The notes beneath the pieces are model-generated. The model did no database searches. It was not told the DNA's origin and was given only the letters and a program-made list of their open reading frames with translations. This document shows positions 17,350 to 28,221 of a stretch of 64,000 bases of DNA, piece by piece. Positions within the stretch are counted from its first letter, which is position 1; each line of letters starts with the position of its first letter. The DNA is from Pseudofrankia inefficax. Its GTDB lineage: Bacteria > Actinomycetota > Actinomycetes > Frankiales > Frankiaceae. A program made the translations under genes and the position numbers. The DNA lies in assembly GCF_000166135.1 (NCBI RefSeq), contig NC_014666.1, positions 5,642,001-5,706,000 of the forward strand, given 5' to 3'.

Positions 17350-18725
17350 CTGGCGGCGAGGAAGCGGTCCAGGACGCGGGTGCCGAACTTCAGCGCCTCG
17401 GTCGGGACACGCTCGTCGACGCCGTGGAACATGCCGGAGAAGTCCAGGTCGGGCGGCAGCTTCAGCGGCGAGAAGCCGAAGCAGCGGATGCCCAGCTGGG
17501 AGAACGACTTCGCGTCCGTGCCGCCGGAGAGCATGTACGGGACGGCGCGGGCGCCGGGGTCCTCGGCGCGCAGCGCGGCGGCCATCGCGTCCACCATCGG
17601 CCCGTCGAACGGCGTCTCGACCGCGCGGTCCAGCACCACCCACTCGCGCTGGATGTCCGGGCCGATCAGCTCGTCGATCTGGCGGACGAACTCGTCCTCG
17701 CGCCCGGGGAGGAACCGGCCGTCGACACCGGCCGTCGCCTCGCCGGGGATCACGTTCACCTTGTGCCCGGCGTTGAGCTGGGTCGGGTTGGCCGTGTCGC
17801 TGATCGTCGCGCCGATCATCCGGGCCAGCCCGCCGAGCTTGGCGACCGTCGCCTCCAGGTTGTCGTAGTCCATCTCGATGCCGAGGGCGTCGCCGAGGGA
17901 GTCGAGGAACTGGTGGACGGTCGGGGTGAGCACGACCGGGAACCTGTGCTGGCCGATCCGGGTGACGGCCTCGACAAGCTTCGTGACGGCGTTGTCCGTG
18001 GAGAGCATCGAGCCGTGGCCGGCCCGGCCGCGGGCGGTCAGCTTCATCCAGGCCATGCCCTTCTCGGCGGTCTGGATCAGGTAGAGCCGCAGGTCGTCGC
18101 GGACCGTGTAGGAGAATCCGCCGACCTCGCTGATCGCCTCGGTGCAGTCGGCGAACAGGTCGGTGTGGTTGTCCACCAGCCAGTGCGCGCCGAGCGGCCC
18201 GCCGGCCTCCTCGTCGGCGACGAACGCGACGACCAGGTCGCGCGGGGGCTTGCGGCCGGTCCTGGCCCGGTCGCGGACGACCGCCAGGGTCATCGCGTCC
18301 ATGTCCTTCATGTCGATCGCGCCGCGCCCCCACAGGCAGCCGTCGGCCTCCTCGCCGCCGAACGGGTGGTGGCGCCACTCCGCCGGGTCGGCCGCGACGA
18401 CGTCGAGATGCCCGTGGATGAGCAGCGGCGGCCGGCTCGGGTCGGTGCCCTCGATCCGGGTGATCACGCTGGTCCGGCCCGGCCGCGACTCCAGCAGCGT
18501 CGGTTCGAGGCCGACGTCGGCGAGCTTCGCCGCGACGTACTCGGCGGCGGCCCGCTCGAAACCGTCCCCGTTGCCCCGGTTCGTCGAGTCGATCATCAGG
18601 AGCTCCCGGCAGAGCTCGACGACCTCGTCCTGCGCCCCCGTCGACGGCAGCGCCCGCGTCGCCGCCGCGACGTCGCCCGCCTGCCTCGTCTGGGTTCCGG
18701 AGAAGGTCGTCGATTCGCTCGCCAT
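17346..18725 (-). CDS. M20-family metallopeptidase (dipeptidase/deacylase)
   Basis: 459 residues from ATG 18725. Di-zinc ligands of the M20 clan can be seen in order: LLIHGHLDVV, WGRGAIDMKD, FVADEEAGG (the Glu-Glu base and ligand) and GMFHGVDERV near the C-terminus. The dimerisation domain lies between. Family members cut dipeptides, acyl-amino acids or acetylornithine-like substrates in the cytoplasm; the true substrate is unknown. Its stop overlaps the start of the SGNH hydrolase gene, so the two are co-transcribed. Confidence 0.92.
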   Translation of the reverse strand: MASESTTFSGTQTRQAGDVAAATRALPSTGAQDEVVELCRELLMIDSTNRGNGDGFERAAAEYVAAKLADVGLEPTLLESRPGRTSVITRIEGTDPSRPPLLIHGHLDVVAADPAEWRHHPFGGEEADGCLWGRGAIDMKDMDAMTLAVVRDRARTGRKPPRDLVVAFVADEEAGGPLGAHWLVDNHTDLFADCTEAISEVGGFSYTVRDDLRLYLIQTAEKGMAWMKLTARGRAGHGSMLSTDNAVTKLVEAVTRIGQHRFPVVLTPTVHQFLDSLGDALGIEMDYDNLEATVAKLGGLARMIGATISDTANPTQLNAGHKVNVIPGEATAGVDGRFLPGREDEFVRQIDELIGPDIQREWVVLDRAVETPFDGPMVDAMAAALRAEDPGARAVPYMLSGGTDAKSFSQLGIRCFGFSPLKLPPDLDFSGMFHGVDERVPTEALKFGTRVLDRFLAAS

Positions 18726-18901
18726 GGCAGTAAGTCTGCCCCGGGCTTCGTCCGCGTGCCGGATCGGCCACGTATCCGGCCAGGCCTCGGTAACCTGCTG
18801 GCAACAATCAGAAAGGTAAGGCGGCGAGACCCGCCAGGTCCGCGCGGCTTCGGCCACGTGCCGCACGGGTAGAGGGCCTTCGCCAGCATGGGGGAGGGCT
18901 G

Positions 18902-19207
18902 ATGATCGTCTACCGGTGTCCGCGCGCCGACCTGGGCTGCGACGGCGACTTCGCCTCATCGAGCGACCTGGACAACCACCTGCGCTGGCAGCACGGCTAC
19001 CGGCGCTCGTCGCGGTACGCCGCCGCGTTCCGGCCGGCGCAGCTGCCGCCCGTCGGCGGGAAGGCCGCCGTGGCCGCGCTCGAGGCCAGACGGGCCGCCC
19101 GGGCGAGGCGAGCCGCGGCCGGCGCCCGCGGCTTCCGGCCGGCCGCGACGACGGGAGCCACCCGTGCGGCCGCCGGCCGCCTGCGCCGGCTCGCCCGCCG
19201 CGGCTGA
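18902..19207 (+). CDS. Small protein with classical C2H2 zinc finger
   Basis: 101 residues; ATG 18902 follows GGGGGAGGG. Residues 6-31 fit a C2H2 finger: C6, C13, F17, L23, H26, H31, which is C-X6-C-X3-F-X5-L-X2-H-X4-H, the eukaryotic-type core spacing apart from the longer Cys-Cys loop. The rest is rich in Ala and Arg (ARRAARARRAAAGARG), basic enough to bind DNA or RNA. It lies divergent from the M20 gene, alone. Bacterial single-finger proteins such as Ros are transcription regulators, but there is no other similarity. Function unknown. Confidence 0.72.
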   Translation: MIVYRCPRADLGCDGDFASSSDLDNHLRWQHGYRRSSRYAAAFRPAQLPPVGGKAAVAALEARRAARARRAAAGARGFRPAATTGATRAAAGRLRRLARRG

Positions 19208-19395
19208 CCGCCACCGGCCACCTAACCTGACAATGTCGTAAGATTCGCAGGTGTTGCCTTCCCGTCGACCAAACTTTTCACCACGATCGTTCTGCACCGG
19301 GGGGTGGGCGGCTCACGCTGTTCGCCGCCCGCTGATCAGCTCCGCGGCTGGCCCGCAGCCGTCCGGCCGGGTATGCCGGCGAGGTGACTAGTCCG

Positions 19396-19728
19396 ATGGC
19401 CACCCCGCTCTACGAGCTCAAGGCCCAGTTCTTCCGTTCCCTCGCCCATCCGGCCCGGATCCGTGTGCTCGAGCTGCTGCGCGAGGGAGAACGGTCTGTC
19501 GGGGAGCTGGTCGGTGACGTCGGCCTGGAGGCCTCGCACCTGTCCCAGCAGCTGGGGGTGCTGCGCCGGGCCGGGCTCGTGACGACCCGCAAGCAGGGCA
19601 CCACCGTCTACTACGCCCTGTCGACACCGCTGCTCGCCGACCTGCTCGACCAGACCCGCCTGATCCTCACCGGCGTGCTGAACGAACAGGCGGAGATCCT
19701 GCGGGACCTGCTCGACGCCCATCGCTGA
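19396..19728 (+). CDS. ArsR/SmtB-family transcriptional regulator
   Basis: 110 residues from ATG 19396, which has GAGG nine bases upstream; GTG 19384 in the same frame is an alternative (114 residues). The whole protein is one winged helix: FFRSLAHPARIRVLELL, then VGELVGDVGLEASHLSQQL as recognition helix and TTRKQGTTVYYAL as wing. There is no Cys and no ELCV(C)D metal motif, so it is probably not a classical metal sensor. No gene that it obviously controls is adjacent. Confidence 0.88.
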   Translation: MATPLYELKAQFFRSLAHPARIRVLELLREGERSVGELVGDVGLEASHLSQQLGVLRRAGLVTTRKQGTTVYYALSTPLLADLLDQTRLILTGVLNEQAEILRDLLDAHR

Positions 19729-19729
19729 C

Positions 19730-19758
19730 CCGGCCGGCGGCGCCGCGCCGCCGGCCGG
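19730..19758. terminator. Terminator hairpin after the arsR-type gene
   Basis: CCGGCCGGCGGCG (19730-19742) and CGCCGCCGGCCGG (19746-19758) are perfect 13-base arms around a three-base loop, beginning two bases after the stop. Confidence 0.75.
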
Positions 19759-19790
19759 CGCACGCCGGTCAACGTAACTCCAGGCAGACG

Positions 19791-19820
19791 AAACCCGGGC
19801 GTCCTGGGACGCCCGGGTTT
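19791..19820. terminator. Bidirectional intrinsic terminator
   Basis: AAACCCGGGCGTC and GACGCCCGGGTTT are perfect 13-base arms with a CTGG loop. The A run on one side and T run on the other make it usable from both strands, between the converging ArsR gene and DUF3073 gene. Confidence 0.85.
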
Positions 19821-19844
19821 CGCCGCCAGCTGATCGGCGGGAAC

Positions 19845-20057
19845 TCAGTAGGACGAGGCGCGCGCCTCGTCCTCCTCGTCCTCGTACTGGTCGCCCCAGC
19901 CGGCGTGGCCGTCCACGCCGTCCGTCTGGTCGCCGAAGCCGTCGTCCGACACGGCCCCGAGGTCGGCGCGCAGCCGGTCGAGATCGATGTTCGGCGACTG
20001 GTACTTGAGCTCCCGAGCGACCCTCGTCTGCTTCGCCTTGGCCCGACCCCGCCCCAT
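19845..20057 (-). CDS. DUF3073 protein
   Basis: 70 residues from ATG 20057. MGRGRAKAKQTKVAR-like start, then ELKYQSPNIDLDRLRADL, followed by a very acidic tail (DQYEDEEDEARASSY). This is the conserved actinobacterial DUF3073 family, basic at the start and acidic at the end; the function is unknown. The longer frame to 20135 adds low-complexity residues and is not used. Confidence 0.9.
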   Translation of the reverse strand: MGRGRAKAKQTRVARELKYQSPNIDLDRLRADLGAVSDDGFGDQTDGVDGHAGWGDQYEDEEDEARASSY

Positions 20058-20360
20058 GGCCCGACTCCCTTCCGCGGCGCGGGGGCCCCGCCGCCGCGCG
20101 TCGTGCTTGTCGCCCGTGCCTGCCGAACGTCCCACGAGCCGCCACCCGCGCGCCGTCGCGTCGTCAGTGGCCGACCGCTGAATACCTTACAACCTTCTCA
20201 GATTGTGAGCGTTGCGGTGACCGGCGTTGCGGCCTGTGCCACCTCCGGCGCCGCCGGTATTTCCCGGCCCGCCGCCACGCCGCGCCACCACCTGCCCGGC
20301 GGCGGGTCAACCGGCGGGATCGGCGGTGGCCGAGTGCGGTGAAGATGCCACACTGAGGGC

Positions 20361-20753
20361 GTGACGGACGAGCGCAACGTCCTCGGCGGCCCGCTGGAGC
20401 CGTGCGGGACTGACCCGATGACCGGTTTCTCCCGGGATGGCTGCTGCAGCAGCGGGCCGGAGGATCTCGGCAGCCACACCGTCTGCGCCGTGGTCACCAA
20501 GGAGTTCCTGGATCACCAGCGCGAGGTCGGCAACGACCTGTCCACGCCGCGGCCGGAGTGGGCCTTCCCTGGCCTGCGGCCGGGCGACCGGTGGTGCGTG
20601 GTCGCCGCCCGCTGGCTGCAGGCCTACCGGGCCGGCGTCGCCGCCCCGGTGGTCCTCGCGTCCACCAACGCCCGCGCCCTGGAGCTCGTCCCGCTCGACG
20701 CCCTGCGCGAGCACGCCGTCGACGTTCCCGCCGACCCCCGGTCGCTCACCTGA
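20361..20753 (+). CDS. DUF2237 family protein
   Basis: 130 residues from GTG 20361. The family blocks are complete: PMTGFSRDGCCSSGPEDLG, HTVCAVVTKEFL, GNDLSTPRPE and FPGLRPGDRWC, then a helix and APVVLAST. The Cys-Cys pair and Trp-Cys are conserved and suggest metal or redox chemistry, but no activity is established. It stands alone between two opposite-strand genes. Confidence 0.88.
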   Translation: MTDERNVLGGPLEPCGTDPMTGFSRDGCCSSGPEDLGSHTVCAVVTKEFLDHQREVGNDLSTPRPEWAFPGLRPGDRWCVVAARWLQAYRAGVAAPVVLASTNARALELVPLDALREHAVDVPADPRSLT

Positions 20754-20784
20754 CCGGCGGGCGCTCGGCGCGCTCCCAGGCCGG

Positions 20785-21213
20785 CTAGCCCTCGATCCAG
20801 CCGTTCTTCTCAGCCAGCCGGGTCATGCCACGCCTGATGGCGAGGATCTGGGCGCCGGTCAGGGTCGGCTCGGTCTGCAGAAGGATCTCGGTGACCTCCC
20901 GGGAGAACTCCTTCGCCGACGGGACGTAGAAGAAGTCCTCGCCCTCGTCACCGGGCTCCCGCGCGGCAGCGCCCTCGACCGGCGCGCCGGGCGTGGCGGC
21001 ACCGGGCGCGGACCGCACCAGCCGGGCACCGGTCGCCTTCGGCCCGCGGTCACCCTGCTCAACCTCGAACTCCATCGTCACGCCCGCGGTCACGAGATGC
21101 TTGTCGACCAGCAGGTCGTTGGCGTGCAGAAAGATGTCCTCTCCGCCGCCGGTAGGCGCGATGAACCCGTAGCCCCGAACCTGATCGAACCTCAACACCC
21201 TGCCTGTACGCAC
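20785..21213 (-). CDS. Cold-shock-domain protein with C-terminal extension
   Basis: 142 residues from GTG 21213. Residues 1-65 are a cold-shock OB fold: GRVLRFDQVRGYGFIAP is the RNP1 region and EDIFLHANDL is RNP2 (F and H kept). Instead of ending at about 67 residues it has 75 more, with a low-complexity link and a conserved helical part (DFFYVPSAKEFSREV...). This longer form is common in actinobacteria. It probably binds single-stranded RNA; the role of the extension is unknown. Confidence 0.9.
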   Translation of the reverse strand: MRTGRVLRFDQVRGYGFIAPTGGGEDIFLHANDLLVDKHLVTAGVTMEFEVEQGDRGPKATGARLVRSAPGAATPGAPVEGAAAREPGDEGEDFFYVPSAKEFSREVTEILLQTEPTLTGAQILAIRRGMTRLAEKNGWIEG

Positions 21214-21386
21214 ACATCACCCCGTAAAGCACCGAACACCGGACCGCTGACTGTGCCTCCAGCTCGGACGTCTCCAGCTCCGACATCCCAGCTTCGAGGT
21301 CACGCGCTCGGCTGCGCGCCGGCCGTCGCACGGTCAACGCACGAGTCTAGCCGGTTTGCCCGTCGGGCCACGGGTACCCACCGTGC

Positions 21387-23588
21387 GTGTGCAGCCAGGG
21401 TGGAACCCAGGAGCGTGCCGGCCTGGTCGCCGGGCTGCTCCAGGACGTCAGCGAGCTGACCGAGGCGCACCACCGCCTCCAGCTGCTCCTCGACAACGCG
21501 CCGGTCGGGCTGGCCCTGTTCGACGAGGACGGCCAGGTGCTGGCCTCCGGCGGCTCGGTTCCGGCGGCGACCACGGCGGCGCTGGCGGTGGCCAAGCGCT
21601 CGTCCGCGTTCGTGGCACTGCGCCGCCAGCCCGACGCCCTGGCCCTGCTCAGACAGGCCCTGGACGGCACCCGGGGCCACGACGTGCTCAGCATCGCCGG
21701 GCGCTGGCACTTCGCCGACCTGATCCCGGTGTCCGACGGGTCGGGCCGGCCGCGCGTCGTCGGCGTCGTCGCGGACGTCAACGACCTGCACACGGCGATG
21801 GCGGAGCTGCGCACGCAGACGGACCGACAGACCGCGATGGCCGACCTCGCGCAGCGTGTTCTGGAGATCTCCGACGAGCAGGCCCTCTGGGACCTCGGCG
21901 TCCGGACACTCGCCGAACAGCTCGACGCCGACGAGGTCACCATCGTGCCCCTCCGGGCGGCGGCGGCCGGGCCGCCTGACCCGGCGCAGGCGGCGGACGG
22001 CCCGGACCATCCGTTCGGCCAGGCCCCGCCCGGCGCCCGGGCCCCCGGCCGCCCGCGTGACGACGCCCAGGACCTGCGCGCCATGTTGTGGCGCACCGAC
22101 GCGGCCGGGCGGGTACCCGCGCGGCCGTGTCCCGACGAGGGCTGGCTGCCGCGGGAGATGCGGGTGTCGGCGGGCCGCGTGGACGCGCCGACCGGCACGG
22201 TTGTCGTGCGGCGAGGGCGCGGGCTCGCCGCCGACGAGCAGGCGTTCGTCCGTTCCGCGGCGGCGCTGCTCGGCGCGGCCTCGATCCGGATCAGGATGGA
22301 GGAGGCCGCGCGCCACGCCTCCCTGCACGACGCGCTCACCGGGCTGCCCAACCGGGACGCGTTGCTGCGCCGGCTGCGGCGCGACCTGCGCCGGGAGCGG
22401 GCCGACGGCTGCCGGGTCGGCGTGCTGTTCATCGACCTCGACGGCTTCAAGGCGGTGAACGACACGCTCGGCCACCAGGCCGGCGACGAGCTGCTGCGCA
22501 CGATCGGCCACCGGCTGGCCCACGGGGTCCGCCCCGGCGACGTGGTCGGACGGCTCTCCGGCGACGAGTTCGCGGTGCTGTGCGAAGGGGTCCGGGACGT
22601 CGACGACCTGGCCGTCATCGCGGAGCGGGTCCGCCACTGCCTGTCCAGGCCGGTCGAGCTGCGCCACGCGGTGAGCGTCGGCGGCAGCGTGGGCCTGGCC
22701 GTCTCCGGGCCCGACCTCGACGACGCGGAGGACCTGCTGAACGCCGCCGACATGGCGATGTACGAGGCGAAGCGACTGGGGCGCGGTGGCAGCGCCGCGT
22801 TCGACGGGCGGATTCGCGCGAGCCTGGCCACCCGCCTGCGGGACACCTCCGACCTGCGGCGCGCCCTGTCCGGCGACGCCCTGATTCTGCTGTACGCGCC
22901 GGTCGCCGCCCGCGACGGCACGATCGTCGGCGCCGAGGCGCTCCCCTGCTGGCCCCGCGCGGACGACGGCCTGGTCGGGCTGGACGCGATCGGCCCCATC
23001 GCGGCCGAGGCGGGCCTCACCGTCGATCTCGACCACTGGCTGGTCCACGCCGTCGGTCGCATGGCGGGACCCGCGCGAGCCGGCGGCCCCCTCGGCCAGC
23101 GCCCACCGCGGCTCTACCTGCGGATCTCCGAGCGCGGCGCCGCCGACCCCGATCTGCGGCACGCGCTCGCCGCGCTGGCGGCCCGGGCCGATCCGGGCGC
23201 CGCGATCCCGCACGTCCTGCTGCCCGACCAGTTCATCGAGCACGACCGGGGCCGGGCCGGCGAGGCGGTCGCCGAGCTGGTCGACGCGGGCGCGGCCGTC
23301 TGGTTCGACTTCACCGAGAACGGGCCGGTGCGGGCGGCGTCGAGACACACCCTGCCCTCGGCCGTCGCCGGGATCAGGCTCGGAGACCGTCAGGTCCGCG
23401 ACGCGGACAGCGACGTCAGGGTCGAGGCGATCCTCGCCGGGATCGTGCGGTTCGCGCACGGGATGAGGCTGGAGGTCGCGGCGAACGAGGTCAACCGGCC
23501 GGCCGAGCTGGCCGCCGTGCGCGCGGTGGGGTGCGACGTCGTCGAGGGCGCGGCGGTGGGTCCGCCGGCGCCCGACCCACCCTGGTGA
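21387..23588 (+). CDS. PAS-GGDEF protein with degenerate EAL domain
   Basis: 733 residues from GTG 21387; an in-frame TAG at 21348 fixes the upstream limit. The first 30 residues look like the tail of a PAS/PAC unit (VAGLLQDVSELTEA), then a PAS domain (about 30-135), a GAF-like linker and GGDEF at about 320-470 with active-site S391-GDEF, a tolerated GGDEF variant. The EAL part keeps E517-A-L but lacks most catalytic residues: the Asn strand reads LYLRISERG, the DDFG block reads FDFTENG and the lysine strand reads IRLGDR. So it likely makes c-di-GMP while the EAL part is dead or a sensor. The short PAC remnant suggests N-terminal loss. Confidence 0.88.
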   Translation: MCSQGGTQERAGLVAGLLQDVSELTEAHHRLQLLLDNAPVGLALFDEDGQVLASGGSVPAATTAALAVAKRSSAFVALRRQPDALALLRQALDGTRGHDVLSIAGRWHFADLIPVSDGSGRPRVVGVVADVNDLHTAMAELRTQTDRQTAMADLAQRVLEISDEQALWDLGVRTLAEQLDADEVTIVPLRAAAAGPPDPAQAADGPDHPFGQAPPGARAPGRPRDDAQDLRAMLWRTDAAGRVPARPCPDEGWLPREMRVSAGRVDAPTGTVVVRRGRGLAADEQAFVRSAAALLGAASIRIRMEEAARHASLHDALTGLPNRDALLRRLRRDLRRERADGCRVGVLFIDLDGFKAVNDTLGHQAGDELLRTIGHRLAHGVRPGDVVGRLSGDEFAVLCEGVRDVDDLAVIAERVRHCLSRPVELRHAVSVGGSVGLAVSGPDLDDAEDLLNAADMAMYEAKRLGRGGSAAFDGRIRASLATRLRDTSDLRRALSGDALILLYAPVAARDGTIVGAEALPCWPRADDGLVGLDAIGPIAAEAGLTVDLDHWLVHAVGRMAGPARAGGPLGQRPPRLYLRISERGAADPDLRHALAALAARADPGAAIPHVLLPDQFIEHDRGRAGEAVAELVDAGAAVWFDFTENGPVRAASRHTLPSAVAGIRLGDRQVRDADSDVRVEAILAGIVRFAHGMRLEVAANEVNRPAELAAVRAVGCDVVEGAAVGPPAPDPPW

Positions 23589-23594
23589 CCGGCC

Positions 23595-23637
23595 GGCCCT
23601 CGGCGTCACCGGCCCTCGGCGTCACCGGCCCTCGGAG

Positions 23638-23640
<3 letters not shown>
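23595..23640. repeat. Three tandem 16-bp repeats between converging genes
   Basis: Unit GGCCCTCGGCGTCACC at 23595-23610 and 23611-23626 is exact; a third copy from 23627 is diverged and runs into the stop codon of the esterase gene. The array fills nearly the entire space between the two stops. Confidence 0.85.
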
Positions 23641-26316
<2,676 letters not shown>

Positions 26317-26360
26317 GCCGCCCGCCTGCCACTCGCCACACGGGCCTGACGGGCTGACTG

Positions 26361-26392
26361 CCCGCCGCCGGACCATCGCGTCCGGCGGCGGG
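26361..26392 (+). terminator. Terminator after mdh
   Basis: CCCGCCGCCGGAC (26361-26373) and GTCCGGCGGCGGG (26380-26392) are perfect 13-base arms with loop CATCGC, 45 bases after the mdh stop. Confidence 0.85.
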
Positions 26393-26457
26393 GAGCGCCG
26401 CCCGGTGGCGGCGCGGCGGCCGGCCGGGTAGACCTCCAGGCACGACGGAGGTGGGCG

Positions 26458-28083
26458 ATGGACGCGATCACGACCGTTCCGGTGCCGGTCAACGAGCCGG
26501 TGCGGACGTATCCGGCCGGGAGCGCGGCGCGGGCGGCGCTGGTCGCGCGCTGCGACGAGCTGGCCGCCGGGCCCACCGAGCTGACCGCCGCGATCGGCGG
26601 GGAGCGCCGGCCCGGTGGCGGCCCGGCCGTCGACGTCGTCCTGCCGCACGACCACAAGCACGCCCTCGGCACCTTCCACGCGGCCACCGAGGACGACACC
26701 CGAGCGGCGCTGGACGCGGCGCGGGCGGCGGCGCCGGACTGGCGGGCGCTGGGCCTCGACGGCCGGGCCGCCGTGTTCCTGCGCGCGGCCGAGCTGCTGG
26801 CCGGGCCCTGGCGGGACACGTTGAACGCGGCGACCATGCTCGGGCAGAGCAAGATCGCGCACGAGGCCGAGATCGACGCCGCCTGCGAGCTGATCGACTT
26901 CTGGCGGTTCAACGTCACGTTCGCCCGCCAGATCCTGGCCGAACAGCCGGCCTCGTCGCCGGGGGTCTGGAACCGGGCCGACTACCGGCCGCTGGAGGGC
27001 TTCGTCTACGCGATCACCCCGTTCAACTTCACCTCGATCGCCGGGAACCTGCCGACCGCTCCCGCGCTGATGGGCAACGTCGTCCTCTGGAAGCCCTCCC
27101 CCACCCAGCAGCTCGCCGCGCACTTCCTGATGGGCCTGCTGGAGGCCGCCGGGCTGCCGCCCGGGGTGATCTCGATGCTCCCGGGCGACGGCCGGGCCGT
27201 CTCCGCGGTCGCGCTGACCGAGCCCGACCTCGCCGGCATCCACTTCACCGGCTCCACGGCGACCTTCCAGCAGCTCTGGCGCCAGGTCGGCGAACGGATC
27301 GGGCAGTACCGCGGCTATCCGCGCCTGGTCGGCGAGACCGGCGGCAAGGACTTCGTGCTGGCGCACCCGTCGGCCGACCCGGCGGTGCTGCGCGCGGCGC
27401 TGCTGCGCGGCGCGTTCGAGTACCAGGGCCAGAAGTGCAGCGCCGCGTCCCGCGCCTACGTGCCCCGCTCGGTGTGGGAGCGGGTCCGCGACGACCTCGC
27501 CGACGCCACCGAGGCGCTGCGGCAGGGCGACGTCCTGGACCCGGCGGTCTTCCTCGGCGCGCTCATCGACGCCCGGTCCTTCGCCCGGGTGACGGCGGCC
27601 CTGGAACGCGCCCGGCGGGTCGACTCGCTGACGGTGCTGGCCGGCGGGCAGGCCGACGACAGCCGCGGCTGGTTCGTCCGCCCGACGGTTCTCGTCGGTT
27701 CGGACCCGGCGGACGAGGCGTTCACGACGGAGTACTTCGGCCCGGTGCTCGCCGTCCACGTGTATGCCGATTCCGACTATGACCGCGTGGTAGCCGGCCT
27801 GGCCGAGCCGGCCACCCAGCGTTATGCGCTGACCGGCGCGGTCATCGCCGAGGACCGGGCGGCCGCCGTCGCGGCGGCCGAGGCGCTGCGGTTCGCGGCC
27901 GGCAACTTCTACGTCAACGACAAGCCGACCGGAGCCGTCGTCGGCCAGCAGCCGTTCGGCGGCGCCCGCGCCTCCGGCACCGACGACAAGGCCGGCTCGC
28001 CGCTGAACCTGCTGCGCTGGACCGCTCCTCGGGCGCTCAAGGAGAACCTGCGCCCACCCACGGACCACCACTACCCGACCTGA
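26458..28083 (+). CDS. pruA: L-glutamate gamma-semialdehyde dehydrogenase (P5C dehydrogenase)
   Basis: 541 residues, the single-domain PruA length. Aldehyde dehydrogenase landmarks: ITPFNFTSIAGN, HFTGSTATF, the base E293 in GETGGKD and the nucleophile C327 in YQGQKCSA. The C-terminal PFGGARASGTDDKAGS is typical of P5C dehydrogenases. It turns glutamate semialdehyde from proline into glutamate with NAD. No proline dehydrogenase gene is seen here; glutamate dehydrogenase and GABA aminotransferase lie 16-20 kb away. A 26-27-base stretch just upstream of the start is repeated inside the gene (see findings). Confidence 0.95.
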   Translation: MDAITTVPVPVNEPVRTYPAGSAARAALVARCDELAAGPTELTAAIGGERRPGGGPAVDVVLPHDHKHALGTFHAATEDDTRAALDAARAAAPDWRALGLDGRAAVFLRAAELLAGPWRDTLNAATMLGQSKIAHEAEIDAACELIDFWRFNVTFARQILAEQPASSPGVWNRADYRPLEGFVYAITPFNFTSIAGNLPTAPALMGNVVLWKPSPTQQLAAHFLMGLLEAAGLPPGVISMLPGDGRAVSAVALTEPDLAGIHFTGSTATFQQLWRQVGERIGQYRGYPRLVGETGGKDFVLAHPSADPAVLRAALLRGAFEYQGQKCSAASRAYVPRSVWERVRDDLADATEALRQGDVLDPAVFLGALIDARSFARVTAALERARRVDSLTVLAGGQADDSRGWFVRPTVLVGSDPADEAFTTEYFGPVLAVHVYADSDYDRVVAGLAEPATQRYALTGAVIAEDRAAAVAAAEALRFAAGNFYVNDKPTGAVVGQQPFGGARASGTDDKAGSPLNLLRWTAPRALKENLRPPTDHHYPT

Positions 28084-28160
28084 CCGCGCCATTCCCGCCG
28101 TCCTATTGGCGCAGCACGGGGTCGCGGCCACGGAAAGCGGCGGTGTGAGTCCGGTCTGAA

Positions 28161-28189
28161 ACTCAGTTTTGATAACTCCGAAACCGAGT
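28161..28189. promoter_or_regulatory. AT-rich inverted repeat upstream of the folate-protein gene
   Basis: ACTCAGTTT (28161-28169) and AAACCGAGT (28181-28189) form a dyad with one mismatch over nine bases and an AT-rich centre. Base composition is unlike the surroundings. It lies 33 bases before the start of the MetV/MetF-like gene and is a promoter/operator candidate for the catabolic locus. Confidence 0.45.
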
Positions 28190-28221
28190 ACGGCGGGAGC
28201 TGCAGCACCCTTGTTCGTGTG

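Noticed and set aside
16555-18807. Upstream extension of the SGNH hydrolase to 750 residues
   Set aside because: The extra part runs out of frame through the M20 peptidase gene; the TTG overlapping the peptidase stop gives a sensible membrane-anchored product.
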